A DNA stretch of 64,000 nt from assembly GCF_934630525.1 (NCBI RefSeq), contig NZ_CAKTVX010000003.1, positions 1 to 64,000 of the forward strand. Direction: 5' to 3'. This document shows positions 26,545-35,402 of this stretch, in pieces. The notes beneath the pieces were generated by a model, which saw only the letters and a list, made by a program, of their open reading frames with translations, made no database searches and was not told the DNA's origin. The stretch's first letter is position 1. The number at the start of each line of letters is the position of its first letter. The position numbers were made by a program, and so were the translations under genes. Origin of the DNA: an uncultured Slackia sp. (GTDB lineage: Bacteria; Actinomycetota; Coriobacteriia; Coriobacteriales; Eggerthellaceae).

Positions 26545-27627
26545 CTACTCGCCTTCTTTTACGGAAAACGCAGTGTCGAAAGAGGGCATCTTCCTAAACG
26601 CACCCGAGAGAAGCCCCACGAGCGTTCCGACGCCATACGAAACATGAATACCAAAGAACACAAAGGGCAACGCGACCATGCGGATGTTTCGCTTCGGAGA
26701 TTCAACCGCCACTCGCAACGTGAGCACCACCGTAACCGCCGCGTAAAGAGCTGCGCACGCAACGAAAGGCGCCCAGGTGCGCAAAAAACCAACGCACGCC
26801 AGCAGGATGATTCCGAGAACGAATGTAAACGGCGAAAAATGATAAGTCCTGAAACATTTAGGCTGAACATACATCGTACGGCCGATCCAATATCCATTAC
26901 CGTATTTCTGCTTCAGCATACGTTTCAACGAACTGCGCGCAATTTGCTTAGATTGAATACAAGCATCAAAACGAATCTTATAGCCGGCTTCGCGAACTCG
27001 GTAGAAATAGTCGTTGTCTTCGGTGCGGGCAAGACGTTCATCATACAGCCCGACTCGCTCAATTACTTCGCGGCGGAACATCGCATGAAACGCCGACGAA
27101 ACGTATTCCTTTTTTGAGGAACCACGATAATCCGCAATTGAGCTGCCAAACGCCGATTCCTCTGCCATAAGAAGCGTGTTGCTCCAGTCGGTTTCGGGAG
27201 AGGCAATCGTTGGACGCGGCCCGCCACAAACAAACTCCCCCTCGTCGAGGACTTCAACGTTCGAGGAAATAAATGATTGGGGAATTCGCGCATGAGCATC
27301 AATGCGGACCAGAGCATCGCCAGTGAAATTCCTAATAGCGACGTTGCAGCCACACGGAAGAATTTCGCCTGGATTGCTAAGAACGACAACCCTTTTGAAT
27401 TCCTTTGCCTGATCGCTCTCGGCAAATTCAAGCATAACCCTCTTCGTGTCGTCCTTCGACATGCTATCAATAAGCAAGAGCTCAATTCGATTATGAGGGA
27501 AATCTTGCGCTACGACATCTTCGAGAATATTCGAAAAATGCGGGGCCTCATTGTGTGCGACGATAGCAACCGACACCGTACGCACCGCTTCGCACCTCTT
27601 CGCGCAATCGACATTCGTATCCTGCAT
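26545..27627 (-). CDS. Membrane-anchored glycosyltransferase family 2 (ExoA-like)
   Basis: A 360-residue GT-A enzyme. The ATG at 27627 is preferred over a TTG at 27630. Motifs: VSVAIVAHNEAPHF, the nucleotide Asp of LLLIDSMSKDDT, a DAHARIP metal site and the acceptor-side RTEDNDYFYRVREAGYKI. The C-terminus has three hydrophobic segments (VLGIILLACVGFLRTW, AALYAAVTVVLTL, ALPFVFFGIHVSYGVGTLVG), the layout of succinoglycan-type ExoA proteins. The stop of the dehydratase gene lies three bases upstream. Confidence 0.87.
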   Translation of the reverse strand: MQDTNVDCAKRCEAVRTVSVAIVAHNEAPHFSNILEDVVAQDFPHNRIELLLIDSMSKDDTKRVMLEFAESDQAKEFKRVVVLSNPGEILPCGCNVAIRNFTGDALVRIDAHARIPQSFISSNVEVLDEGEFVCGGPRPTIASPETDWSNTLLMAEESAFGSSIADYRGSSKKEYVSSAFHAMFRREVIERVGLYDERLARTEDNDYFYRVREAGYKIRFDACIQSKQIARSSLKRMLKQKYGNGYWIGRTMYVQPKCFRTYHFSPFTFVLGIILLACVGFLRTWAPFVACAALYAAVTVVLTLRVAVESPKRNIRMVALPFVFFGIHVSYGVGTLVGLLSGAFRKMPSFDTAFSVKEGE

Positions 27628-27630
27628 CAA

Positions 27631-29511
27631 CTATTTCCCCTGCGCAGCAGCTGCTCGTTCTTCAATGACGTTATGCGTAATGGTGTACGTAGGAACGGCG
27701 TCGGCGAGCGTATGGAGCGCCGTAACGTCGTCCTGGGTAAGGGCATCGCGCAACTCACCAAGCTTGCGCTCGACGGCCTCGTAACCAATTTCTTTGCCCG
27801 TGGAAATCATGATGCCCTTGAGCTTGGTGGGGATCGTGTTCTCCTCGTTCATGAGCAGCTCTTCGTACATCTTCTCGCCCTCGCGCAGGCCGGTATAGAC
27901 AATCTTGATGTCCTTATCGACCTCGAGGCCGGAAAGCTTGATGAGACTCTTCGCCAAATCGACGATTTTAACGGGATCGCCCATATCGAGAATGAAGATC
28001 TCGCCGCCGTTGGCCATGCCGCCCGCCTGAATAACCAGACGCGACGCCTCGGGAATCGTCATGAAGAAGCGCTCGATGTTCGGATCGGTAACCGTAACGG
28101 GACCGCCAGCCGCAATTTGGCGCTTGAACAGAGGGATAACGCTGCCGTTGCTTCCGAGCACATTGCCGAAACGCACGGCCGTGAACACCGTTTTCGATTC
28201 CTGCGCGTAATGCTGAATGATCATCTCGCCCATACGCTTGGTGGCGCCCATAACCGAAGTGGGGTTCACTGCCTTGTCGGTCGAGATGAAGATAAAGCGG
28301 CCAACGCCGTATTCGTCGGAGAGACGCACGGCGTTCAGAGTGCCGAAAACGTTGTTCTGAATCGCCTCGCGCGGGCACATCTCCATAAGGGGCACATGCT
28401 TGTGCGCAGCCGCATGGAACACGGCTGCGGGATGGTATTTCTCAAAAACGTCGCGCAAGCGGCCCTCGTCGCACACGCTGCCAACCTCGACCTGCACGTC
28501 GATATCGTCGTATTGCGACATGATTTCGTTGCGAAGCATGTATGCGTCGTTTTCATACATGTCGAACACCACGATGCGCTTCGGGGCAACAGCGGCAACC
28601 TGACGACACAGCTCAGATCCAATAGAGCCGCCGCCACCAGTAACAAGAATGGTTTTGCCAGAAATGTAGCCGCTCACAACGCGCGTGTTCAAAACGACCT
28701 CTTCGCGGCCGAGCAGGTCGGCGACATCGACCTCGCGCAGCTTGACGTCGTTGATTTCGTCGATGCGCAGCTCGCGCACATTGGGAAGCGTGCGCAACTG
28801 GCAATTCGTTTTGGTGCAAATGCCATAAATGCGCTTGCGCTCGTCAAGCGTGGCAGAAGGAATGGCTACGACGATTTGCTGGATATCGAAGCGCTCGACC
28901 AAGCGGGGAATATCGTCGCTCGTTCCCATGACCTCGACGCCATGAATGCGAAGCTTTCGTTTGCTGGGATTGTCGTCGACCGCAATAATCGGATCGCCCG
29001 GCATATGCGGGTCGCGCGAAGCCATGCGGCCAATTGCGAGCGAGCCCGTTTCGCCTGCGCCAACGACCAGCGTGCGCAAGCGTTTCTGATTTTCTGCGGG
29101 CGTAGCGGCAATAACGCGCTTCTTGGAGCGAATAACGCGGAACACCATGCGCACGCCGCCCGTGAAGAAAATCATCAGGAACAGCGCGACGAAGTAAATA
29201 CGAATGGGAATCCACTCGCCGAGCATCCACAGTAACACGGCGGAAACCAGCGTTCCAAAGCCAACCATGATGACAATGCGAATCGCATCATCAATCGAAG
29301 CGTATTCCCAAAGATTGTTGTACATCTTAAATGCAGCGAACAGGCAGATATACACAACCGCCGGCACGCCGAGGATGAAATAGATTTCGTGAGTGGCAAA
29401 TACTTCGCCCACCAAGCCCGTGAGCACCGATGCCAAGTAGTATGAAAGGAATGTTGCGAGAATGTCGCACACTATGAGAAGCGCGGTGCGCCTTGTAAAA
29501 CGAATATCCAT
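27631..29511 (-). CDS. UDP-N-acetylhexosamine 4,6-dehydratase (PglF/CapD/WbpM type)
   Basis: A 626-residue membrane-bound NAD-dependent enzyme that makes a UDP-4-keto-6-deoxy-HexNAc. Four N-terminal membrane helices (residues 1-110) are followed by a first Rossmann domain (LRTLVVGAGETGSLAI) and a catalytic SDR domain with ILVTGGGGSIGSELC, FHAAAHKHVPLMEMCP, and the active site STDKAVNPTSVMGATKR. The missing Tyr of YxxxK, replaced by Met in SVMGATK, is usual for this subfamily. Size and architecture match PglF/WbpM. It is the first gene of the eight-gene minus-strand operon. With the DegT aminotransferase it would supply the amino-dideoxy sugar that primes the polymer. Confidence 0.92.
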   Translation of the reverse strand: MDIRFTRRTALLIVCDILATFLSYYLASVLTGLVGEVFATHEIYFILGVPAVVYICLFAAFKMYNNLWEYASIDDAIRIVIMVGFGTLVSAVLLWMLGEWIPIRIYFVALFLMIFFTGGVRMVFRVIRSKKRVIAATPAENQKRLRTLVVGAGETGSLAIGRMASRDPHMPGDPIIAVDDNPSKRKLRIHGVEVMGTSDDIPRLVERFDIQQIVVAIPSATLDERKRIYGICTKTNCQLRTLPNVRELRIDEINDVKLREVDVADLLGREEVVLNTRVVSGYISGKTILVTGGGGSIGSELCRQVAAVAPKRIVVFDMYENDAYMLRNEIMSQYDDIDVQVEVGSVCDEGRLRDVFEKYHPAAVFHAAAHKHVPLMEMCPREAIQNNVFGTLNAVRLSDEYGVGRFIFISTDKAVNPTSVMGATKRMGEMIIQHYAQESKTVFTAVRFGNVLGSNGSVIPLFKRQIAAGGPVTVTDPNIERFFMTIPEASRLVIQAGGMANGGEIFILDMGDPVKIVDLAKSLIKLSGLEVDKDIKIVYTGLREGEKMYEELLMNEENTIPTKLKGIMISTGKEIGYEAVERKLGELRDALTQDDVTALHTLADAVPTYTITHNVIEERAAAAQGK

Positions 29512-29641
29512 GACGTCTACTTTTTCCTAACGGCCAAATGTAACTGTCGTGCGTCCTTTCAGGCACGGCATATCTGTCGTAGTGTAATGCATATCGCTGC
29601 ATCAGGGGGCGCGCCTGCGAAAAAGCTCGCTATTCATATAT

Positions 29642-29657
29642 TTTTGCAGCTGCAAAA
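29642..29657. promoter_or_regulatory. Perfect 16-bp palindrome in the divergent promoter region
   Basis: TTTTGCAGCTGCAAAA is a perfect inverted repeat lying 131 bases before the dehydratase start and 271 bases before the metY -35. It is a candidate operator for the polymer operon. The rest of 29520-29912 shows no gene or other clear signal. Confidence 0.4.
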
Positions 29658-29912
29658 CGCCCGCTCGCCAAGAATACAACGCCGTGCGCGGCAACATCGC
29701 CGGCCATCAACAGGATAGCGGAATCGGCCCATGGCCGCATCGGGGCACGTTGCCGGCGGTTTGGGAAGATGCTGCCGCCCTCCCCGATTCAACCTCGCAC
29801 TTTCCCCGTATCTTTCCTCGTGTATCTATACGATCGGTTCTCATATATATATGTGTGTGTGTTCATTGTTCGCTATCTATTCAGCAGATAACTAACTACC
29901 AGTTTTTACTGA

Positions 29913-29941
29913 TTGACATCACCATATCGCATCCCTATTCT
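29913..29941 (+). promoter_or_regulatory. Consensus promoter for the metY transcript
   Basis: TTGACA (29913-29918), 17 bases, TATTCT (29936-29941). It is the best sigma-70-like promoter in the window. Transcription would start near 29948, giving a leader of about 170 bases before metY that includes a short ORF and a hairpin. Confidence 0.75.
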
Positions 29942-29992
29942 GTTCAACAGACCAAACGAGTAGGGAAATGGGAATTTCGAAAGGAGCCCCAC

Positions 29993-30028
29993 ATGCGACA
30001 CACGAAACGAATGCCGAACTCCCGGTAG
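29993..30028 (+). CDS. 11-residue leader peptide upstream of metY
   Basis: A short ORF reading MRHTKRMPNSR with a strong AAAGGAG site five bases upstream, starting about 45 bases after the predicted transcription start. Its last codons and stop form the left arm of a 10-bp hairpin, a layout used in attenuation by ribosome position. It contains one internal Met and no run of Met or Cys codons, so the sensed signal is not obvious. It is basic and would not be a membrane peptide. Function is inferred from position only. Confidence 0.55.
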   Translation: MRHTKRMPNSR

Positions 30029-30052
30029 ATTCGCTTTCACACCTGCCGGGAG
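30019..30052 (+). promoter_or_regulatory. Leader hairpin overlapping the leader ORF stop
   Basis: CTCCCGGTAG pairs with CTGCCGGGAG (10 bp with one G-T wobble) around a 14-base loop. A ribosome stopped at the leader ORF would disrupt it. No T-run follows, so it is not an intrinsic terminator; it could guide an alternative fold or protect the transcript. Confidence 0.55.
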
Positions 30053-30121
30053 CTCCACCGACCAGCACATTTCCATTCGCGATGGGAACCAGCCCATCGA
30101 ACTATGTAAGGAGACTTTCCA

Positions 30122-31429
30122 ATGAGCCAGTTCATCAATAACCCCGAGCACACCTTCGGCTTCGACACCCTGCAGCTGCACGTCGGCCAGGAAACCGCCG
30201 ATCCCGCCAGCGACGCCCGCGCGGTGCCCATTTACCAAACCACGAGCTACGTGTTCCGCAACTCCCAGCACGCCGCCGACCGCTTCGGCCTGGCCGATGC
30301 CGGCAACATCTACGGCCGCTTGACGAACTCCACCCAGGGCGTGTTCGAGGACCGCATCGCCGCACTTGAAGGCGGCGTGGCTGGCCTGGCCGTGGCCTCC
30401 GGTGCCGCCGCCATTACCTACACGCTGCAGGCCCTCGCGCAGGCCGGCGACCACGTGGTTGCGCAGAAGACCATCTACGGCGGCTCGTACAACCTGCTCG
30501 AGCACACGCTTTCGCAGTTCGGCGTCGAAACCACCTTCGTCGACGCGCACAACCTCGCTGAAGTCGAAGGCGCCATCAAAGACAACACCACCGTCATTTA
30601 CCTCGAAACGCTCGGCAACCCGAACTCCGACATTCCCAACATCGACGCCATTTCCGAAATCGCCAAGAAGCACGGGCTGCCCGTCGTGGTCGACAACACC
30701 TTCGGCACGCCGTACCTGTTCCGTCCGCTTGAGCACGGCGCGAACATCGTGGTGCATTCCGCGACCAAGTTCATCGGCGGCCACGGCAGCTCGCTCGGCG
30801 GCGTGATCGTCGACGGCGGCAACTTCGACTGGAAAGCGAGCGGCAAGTACGCCGAAATCGCCGAGCCCAACCCGAGCTACCATGGCGTGAGCTTCGCCGA
30901 AGCCGTAGGCCCGGCCGCATTCGCAACCTACGTGCGCGCCATTCTGCTGCGCGACGAAGGCGCCTGCATCTCGCCGTTCAACGCATGGATTCTGCTGCAG
31001 GGCACCGAGACGCTGTCGCTGCGCGTCGATCGCCATGTCGAGAATACGAAGAAGGTCGTCGAGTTCTTGACCAACGACCCGCACGTGGCTTCCGTGAACC
31101 ACCCGAGCCTGCCCGACCACCCCGATCACGAGCTCTACGAGCGCTACTTCCCCAACGGCGGCGCCTCCATCTTCACGTTCGAGATTAAGGGCGGCCAGGA
31201 AGCAGCCTGGAAATTCATCGACAACCTGCAGATTTTCTCGCTGCTCGCCAACGTTGCCGACGTGAAGAGCCTGGCCATTCACCCGGCAACCACCACGCAC
31301 TCCCAGCTGACCGAGGCCGAACTGGCCGACCAGGGCATCACGCCTTCGACCATCCGCTTGTCCATCGGCACCGAGAACGCCGAAGACATCATTTGGGATT
31401 TGCAGCAGGCCTTCGCCAAGCTCGACTAA
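30122..31429 (+). CDS. metY: O-acetylhomoserine sulfhydrylase (MetY)
   Basis: A PLP enzyme of 435 residues that forms homocysteine from O-acetylhomoserine and sulfide, the direct sulfhydrylation route to methionine. Family motifs: FDTLQLHVGQETADPAS at the N-terminus, PIYQTTSYVF, ASGAAAITYTLQAL, ETLGNPNSDI, VVDNTFGTPYL and the Schiff-base Lys in VVHSATKFIGGHGSS. The C-terminal TRLSIGTEN-like segment (RLSIGTENAEDIIWDL) is standard. Length matches the family. AAGGAGA lies seven bases before the ATG. It is monocistronic, with a promoter, leader ORF and hairpin upstream and a terminator downstream. Confidence 0.95.
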   Translation: MSQFINNPEHTFGFDTLQLHVGQETADPASDARAVPIYQTTSYVFRNSQHAADRFGLADAGNIYGRLTNSTQGVFEDRIAALEGGVAGLAVASGAAAITYTLQALAQAGDHVVAQKTIYGGSYNLLEHTLSQFGVETTFVDAHNLAEVEGAIKDNTTVIYLETLGNPNSDIPNIDAISEIAKKHGLPVVVDNTFGTPYLFRPLEHGANIVVHSATKFIGGHGSSLGGVIVDGGNFDWKASGKYAEIAEPNPSYHGVSFAEAVGPAAFATYVRAILLRDEGACISPFNAWILLQGTETLSLRVDRHVENTKKVVEFLTNDPHVASVNHPSLPDHPDHELYERYFPNGGASIFTFEIKGGQEAAWKFIDNLQIFSLLANVADVKSLAIHPATTTHSQLTEAELADQGITPSTIRLSIGTENAEDIIWDLQQAFAKLD

Positions 31430-31500
31430 ATTCAGGCGAAAGGCAACCGCAGATGGCAGGCTTTAAGGCCGCGCCACGAATCGAAAAGTTGAAATAGAGA

Positions 31501-31527
31501 AAGCCCTGGAAGTCGATTCCAGGGCTT
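31501..31527. terminator. Terminator between metY and the convergent membrane protein gene
   Basis: AAGCCCTGGAA pairs perfectly with TTCCAGGGCTT (11 bp, five-base loop). Short T-rich tails occur in both directions. Confidence 0.85.
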
Positions 31528-31554
31528 TCTTGCAATTTGCGACTCATTAACCAG

Positions 31555-33579
31555 CTACCGTTCGGCCGAAAACGCAGAAGGCACATTCGGCGTAAGCAGT
31601 GTTTTCGCCTGATCCTCGCATGCAGAGATGCCTGCCTGGAGAGTTTTGCGGTATTTGTCGCGGCTCATTCCTTCGTCGAATACGCCGCCCGCATACGTCA
31701 AAAGATCGAGGGCAATATTGCCGCCGCCGTTCGAGAGCTTATCGACCGACGAAGCCATGCTTGCGAACTGCGCGTCGGAGTACACGTTCCTCTCAAACTG
31801 GTACTGCAGCAGCGTTTTCCCATCGTCGAGCGCCGCCGAAATACCCGAATCGCGCGCCGCGTCGAGCACGCCGTCGGCTTCCTCGCGATAGCCTTTAAGC
31901 AGCCACGCGTCGCCGAACTCCTTCGCCTCGACGAGCCACGCGGGAAGCTTCCGCCCATCGCCGCCCGCCTGCGACACGTCGCCATCGACCTTCGCCGCCT
32001 GCATGCCGTCGTCAATCGAGGAACGCAAATTCGCCGCCGCGGCCAAATAATTTTTCATGCCCTTGGTGAGCTGCTCGTCTTCGCTCGAGCCCACGAGGGA
32101 GTAAAACCTGTCCTCAAGCGCCTGTTGCGCGCCGCCTTCGGGAATGCTCGCGCGCAGCGACGAATTCGTGGCGATGCTGAAATACCAATCCAAAAACGCG
32201 TCGGTTTTGCCCGAGCACGTCGCATACGAGCTCTCGAGCGAATCTTTCAGCTGGAACGACATCGTGCGCAGGTTCGCCTCGTCTGCCGAAAGCGAGCTGG
32301 CGAGCGCATCGATTTTCGCCTGGTCGTACAGCGCGCCGTCAATGGAATAGACCGATTTTCCCGCGAGTTCGCGGGCGATTTCCTGCAGGGCAGTGCCGTT
32401 TTCGGTTTGCATGGCCATGCCGACTTTCATTTCGCCCCAGAAAAAGCCCGCCACGAGCACAACGGGGAGCACCGCGGCCATAACGACGTAGCGCCGCCAG
32501 ATGGGTTGCGTCGCGTCATCGCGCTTGATCGCGTCAACCGAAACGAAAATTTTGCGCAGCTCCTGCACGGGAAGCGCGCACAGCCCAATGAGGTTCGCCA
32601 TGCCGAAAAACGCGCCCGCGCACAGCGCCGTGCGAATGGCGAAGCAAACGGGCACCGACACTTTCGAAGCCTGCATAAGGCCGTAGCTCGTAAGGCTGTC
32701 GACGATCCACGAGCCAACGCCCGCGTTCCACATGAGCGCCGAAGGGGAATTCTCGAACGGCATGGGCGTTTTCGCGAAGGCGTCGAGCACCGTTTCGACA
32801 GGCTGCCCGAAACTGGGACTCATCGCGCAATACGCGCCATACGCCACGCATAGCAGCAGGCCGACGATGGCGCAGCTCCACAGAAATTCGCCCGACGCCT
32901 GAAACGCGGGCTCGTATTCGCGGCGCGCGTAGCGGCGCATGAGCAGCAGCACCACGGGATACACCACCACTGCGGCGAAAATGAGCACCCATTCGGCGAT
33001 GTCCCACTTCGGCGATTCGAGGAACAAGCTCGCCATGCATGCGGCAGACACGCAAAAGCTCACGATGAAGCTGAAGATGCGGCCGTTGTTCACACGCGCG
33101 AACAGGCCGCCCGCCGTGTATTTAAATTGGCGGTGCGTTTTGCGCACAACCACCTGATACATTACGCCCGCCGTTGAAGCGAGGGTGAAAAACGCCCAGA
33201 ACAGCGCCAAAAACGGCGCAGGCATTTTCGGCACGGCGAAGCTCAGCAAATAGACGGTTACGACAAGCAGCGCCGCCTTGGCAAAATAGGCGCCGAGAAG
33301 CTTGGCGGAAGAATCACCCAGAAAACGGCGAAGCGAGTCGAGGCCGTGAGGGCCGAGTTTCAAGGACGATTCCGCCGAAGTCAGGATCTTCTCCAGCGAT
33401 GGCTCCGTTTCGAAGGACGGTTCTGCTTTGGCGGACGACTTTTCGGAGGAGGCTTTCACTTCGACGGGCGATTTCACCTTAAATGAGTCGCCACCCTTGC
33501 TCCCACTGGCCGAAACGCGCAGCGAAGCGCTCGCCCTGGTTGGGCGCTTCGGCTGTATGCGAGAAGAATCGGGCTTCAT
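31555..33579 (-). CDS. Large multi-helix membrane protein of unknown function
   Basis: A 674-residue protein. The start at 33579 (MKPDSSRIQPKRP) has AGGAG eight bases upstream; the ATG at 33609 has no such site. A polar, Ser/Lys/Glu-rich cytoplasmic N-terminus (about 90 residues) leads to about seven hydrophobic helices (LLVVTVYLLSF, FIVSFCVSAACMASLFL, VLIFAAVVVYPVVLLLM and others). After the last helix (VVMAAVLPVVLVAGFFWG) comes a C-terminal extracytoplasmic helical domain of about 270 residues with GKSVYSIDGALYDQAKIDAL and FLDWYFSIATNSSL. No known family is recognised. A decayed paralogue lies at 44.0-45.4 kb with the same order of domains, and both copies lie near copies of the C-terminus of the alanine-rich protein at 46.1-47.2 kb. 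Confidence 0.85.
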   Translation of the reverse strand: MKPDSSRIQPKRPTRASASLRVSASGSKGGDSFKVKSPVEVKASSEKSSAKAEPSFETEPSLEKILTSAESSLKLGPHGLDSLRRFLGDSSAKLLGAYFAKAALLVVTVYLLSFAVPKMPAPFLALFWAFFTLASTAGVMYQVVVRKTHRQFKYTAGGLFARVNNGRIFSFIVSFCVSAACMASLFLESPKWDIAEWVLIFAAVVVYPVVLLLMRRYARREYEPAFQASGEFLWSCAIVGLLLCVAYGAYCAMSPSFGQPVETVLDAFAKTPMPFENSPSALMWNAGVGSWIVDSLTSYGLMQASKVSVPVCFAIRTALCAGAFFGMANLIGLCALPVQELRKIFVSVDAIKRDDATQPIWRRYVVMAAVLPVVLVAGFFWGEMKVGMAMQTENGTALQEIARELAGKSVYSIDGALYDQAKIDALASSLSADEANLRTMSFQLKDSLESSYATCSGKTDAFLDWYFSIATNSSLRASIPEGGAQQALEDRFYSLVGSSEDEQLTKGMKNYLAAAANLRSSIDDGMQAAKVDGDVSQAGGDGRKLPAWLVEAKEFGDAWLLKGYREEADGVLDAARDSGISAALDDGKTLLQYQFERNVYSDAQFASMASSVDKLSNGGGNIALDLLTYAGGVFDEGMSRDKYRKTLQAGISACEDQAKTLLTPNVPSAFSAER

Positions 33580-33764
33580 GAGAGTGGCTCCTGGGACGGC
33601 ATTAATCACTCATAGTATAGAGCCATTCGCAACACGCCGCTCAGTTTGAAGCGATTCCGAACACTTCCGCAAGCGGGCGGCCCGTTCGCCAAGAACGCGC
33701 TTCCGCGAAACCACCGCGAACTGCGACGCTGCCTTGCCTTCTCTCGAACCGTCGCAGCAAGCCG

Positions 33765-34679
33765 CTACCAGCTCGCTTCGATTTCGCGAATGCGCTGGTA
33801 AAGCCATTCGTTTTGGGGAACTTCGATGCCGTGTTCAGCGGCGAGGCGGCAGATGGTGCCCGAGAATTCTTCAACCTCGGTTTTGCGGCGCGCGATGCGA
33901 TCTTGCGCCATGGACGGCATGCCTGCGGGGTCGAGCGTTTCGAGCAGCTCGACCATCTGCAACAAGTCGGACTCGGCGATGGCGACGCCTTCCGCATTCG
34001 CCACCACGCGAGCCTCGCGCATAGCCGCCACCAAACTACGGCGCTGCTCGCTTCCGCGCTCGGTCGCGCTGCCGTAAGTGCCGCCATACACCATGCACGT
34101 TTGGTTGATGCCCACGTTCATCATGAGCTTCGTCCACATGCGGCGCTTAATGTCGGGCTCGACCACGTGGGCGATGCCCGCGCGGGAGTACAGCTCGGCG
34201 ATGTCGGCCACCACAGCGGGGTCGGTATTGGGCGCCGCGCCGAAGCGGATTTCGCCGGGCTTGCCGTATGTGAGCTCGTTGTTCAGGAACACGGCGTCCA
34301 TGCCTTGGCAAATGCCGAGCACCGTGCGCCGCCAGCCGAAACGTTCGGCGATCTCCTGCTCGCTCGTGATTCCGTTGCACAGCGACGCGATGCGCGTTTC
34401 GGGGCCCACGACGGCTTCCATGGTGTCGAGCGCTTGCGTAAGGCCGGTGGTTTTAATCGTGAGAATCACCAGGTCAGCAGGGGTCGCCTCGCTCGCGCGC
34501 ACGCTGCGCACATTACACGGCTCGCCGTTGATTTTCAGCTGATCGGCCGCGTGGCGCTCATAGCGCGCGTCGTCCATCACGAATTCCACGGCGTCATCGC
34601 CGAGCGCGCGGGCGATCATGCTGCCATACAGCAGCCCCACGCCGCCTTTGCCGATGAATGCAACTTTATTGATGCGCAT
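33765..34679 (-). CDS. 2-dehydropantoate 2-reductase family protein (PanE/ApbA-like)
   Basis: A 304-residue NADPH-dependent reductase. The start at 34679 (MRINKVAFIGKGGVG) has AGAAAGGG upstream and places the nucleotide loop GKGGVGLLYG at the N-terminus as the family requires; a longer reading frame to 34928 is unlikely. Further motifs are LVILTIKTTGLTQAL, ASLCNGITSEQ, and the substrate-side RMWTKLMMNVGINQTCMVYGG with the catalytic-type Lys-Asn. It would reduce ketopantoate in coenzyme A synthesis, but the family contains members acting on other keto acids, and no pantothenate gene lies nearby. No operon partner is seen. Confidence 0.85.
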   Translation of the reverse strand: MRINKVAFIGKGGVGLLYGSMIARALGDDAVEFVMDDARYERHAADQLKINGEPCNVRSVRASEATPADLVILTIKTTGLTQALDTMEAVVGPETRIASLCNGITSEQEIAERFGWRRTVLGICQGMDAVFLNNELTYGKPGEIRFGAAPNTDPAVVADIAELYSRAGIAHVVEPDIKRRMWTKLMMNVGINQTCMVYGGTYGSATERGSEQRRSLVAAMREARVVANAEGVAIAESDLLQMVELLETLDPAGMPSMAQDRIARRKTEVEEFSGTICRLAAEHGIEVPQNEWLYQRIREIEASW

Positions 34680-35039
34680 TGGATGCACCCTTTCTTTGAA
34701 CCCGCCAGCGGCGAGCCGAACGCCGCGCCTTCGCCGTCTTGATATCGAAGCCCCAGCACAACGCCGAATCGCGATAGCACCAGCGGCGTTTTCCCGAGAC
34801 TCGCGACCTTTATTTGAATACGATGTATTGTAGCCATCCGAATAAAGGGCAAAATGCTCAGCGCGCGATTCAGATTCAAACAAACCGAGGAACTCAAACG
34901 GGGCATGCTTGCAGATTGCCGGCCGCAACGCCGACTCACCGCTTTATACGCGCTTCGCACTTTACGACGTGAGCATTACGGTTTGGTTTCGGCATGCGTC
35001 GAGCATCTCTTCAATAGCTGCATACAAACCCACCTAGCA
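34680..35039. other. Gap of 360 bases with no clear feature
   Basis: It holds the upstream region of the reductase gene and AT-richer sequence near 34810-34990. No ORF with a ribosome site, no terminator hairpin and no repeat was seen. Confidence 0.5.
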
Positions 35040-35270
35040 CTAGAACTCAACGACGAACGTCAATTTGCGACGTTCCTCTTGCCGTGTCTGCCCCTCAAAT
35101 GAGAAGTTGCTCGCCAAGCCCATTTTCTTGATCGCCATATCGATTCCCACCGCGACATTCAAATCAAACGTCACCGATTGCGTATCGCTAATTTCGGCAC
35201 TGTAGCGTTTGAGCTCATTCGCACGGTCGCAGCGCGCCTCAATAAGCTGTAAGATTTTCGGGTCATGTTC
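35040..35270 (-). pseudogene. Remnant of the C-terminus of an alanine-rich unknown protein
   Basis: About 75 codons match the C-terminal end of the intact protein at 46073-47227: HDPKILQLIEARCDRANELK against HDPKILQFIEARCDPTNEIK, then ISDTQSVTFDLNVA, and the identical ending RRKLTFVVEF. Upstream of the match the frame continues into unrelated low-quality sequence with no ribosome site, so the N-terminal 300 residues are missing. It is a fragment left by duplication and deletion. A second fragment-like stretch on this strand (KLEAYAAIGSSPAVGAVLSK) lies at about 35290-35400. Confidence 0.75.
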
Positions 35271-35402
35271 AGATTCAGGCCCCACTCGACCATCGGATAC
35301 GAGGTGCCCGCGGAAGCAATGGAGGCGTTCTTCGAGAGGACGGCTCCGACCGCGGGGGAGCTGCCGATAGCAGCATAAGCCTCTAGCTTTTGTGTCCGAA
35401 AT

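Noticed and set aside
29940..30121. SAM or other methionine riboswitch before metY
   Set aside because: No recognisable SAM-I, SAM-II, SAM-IV or SAH core sequence was seen; only a leader ORF and one hairpin are supported.
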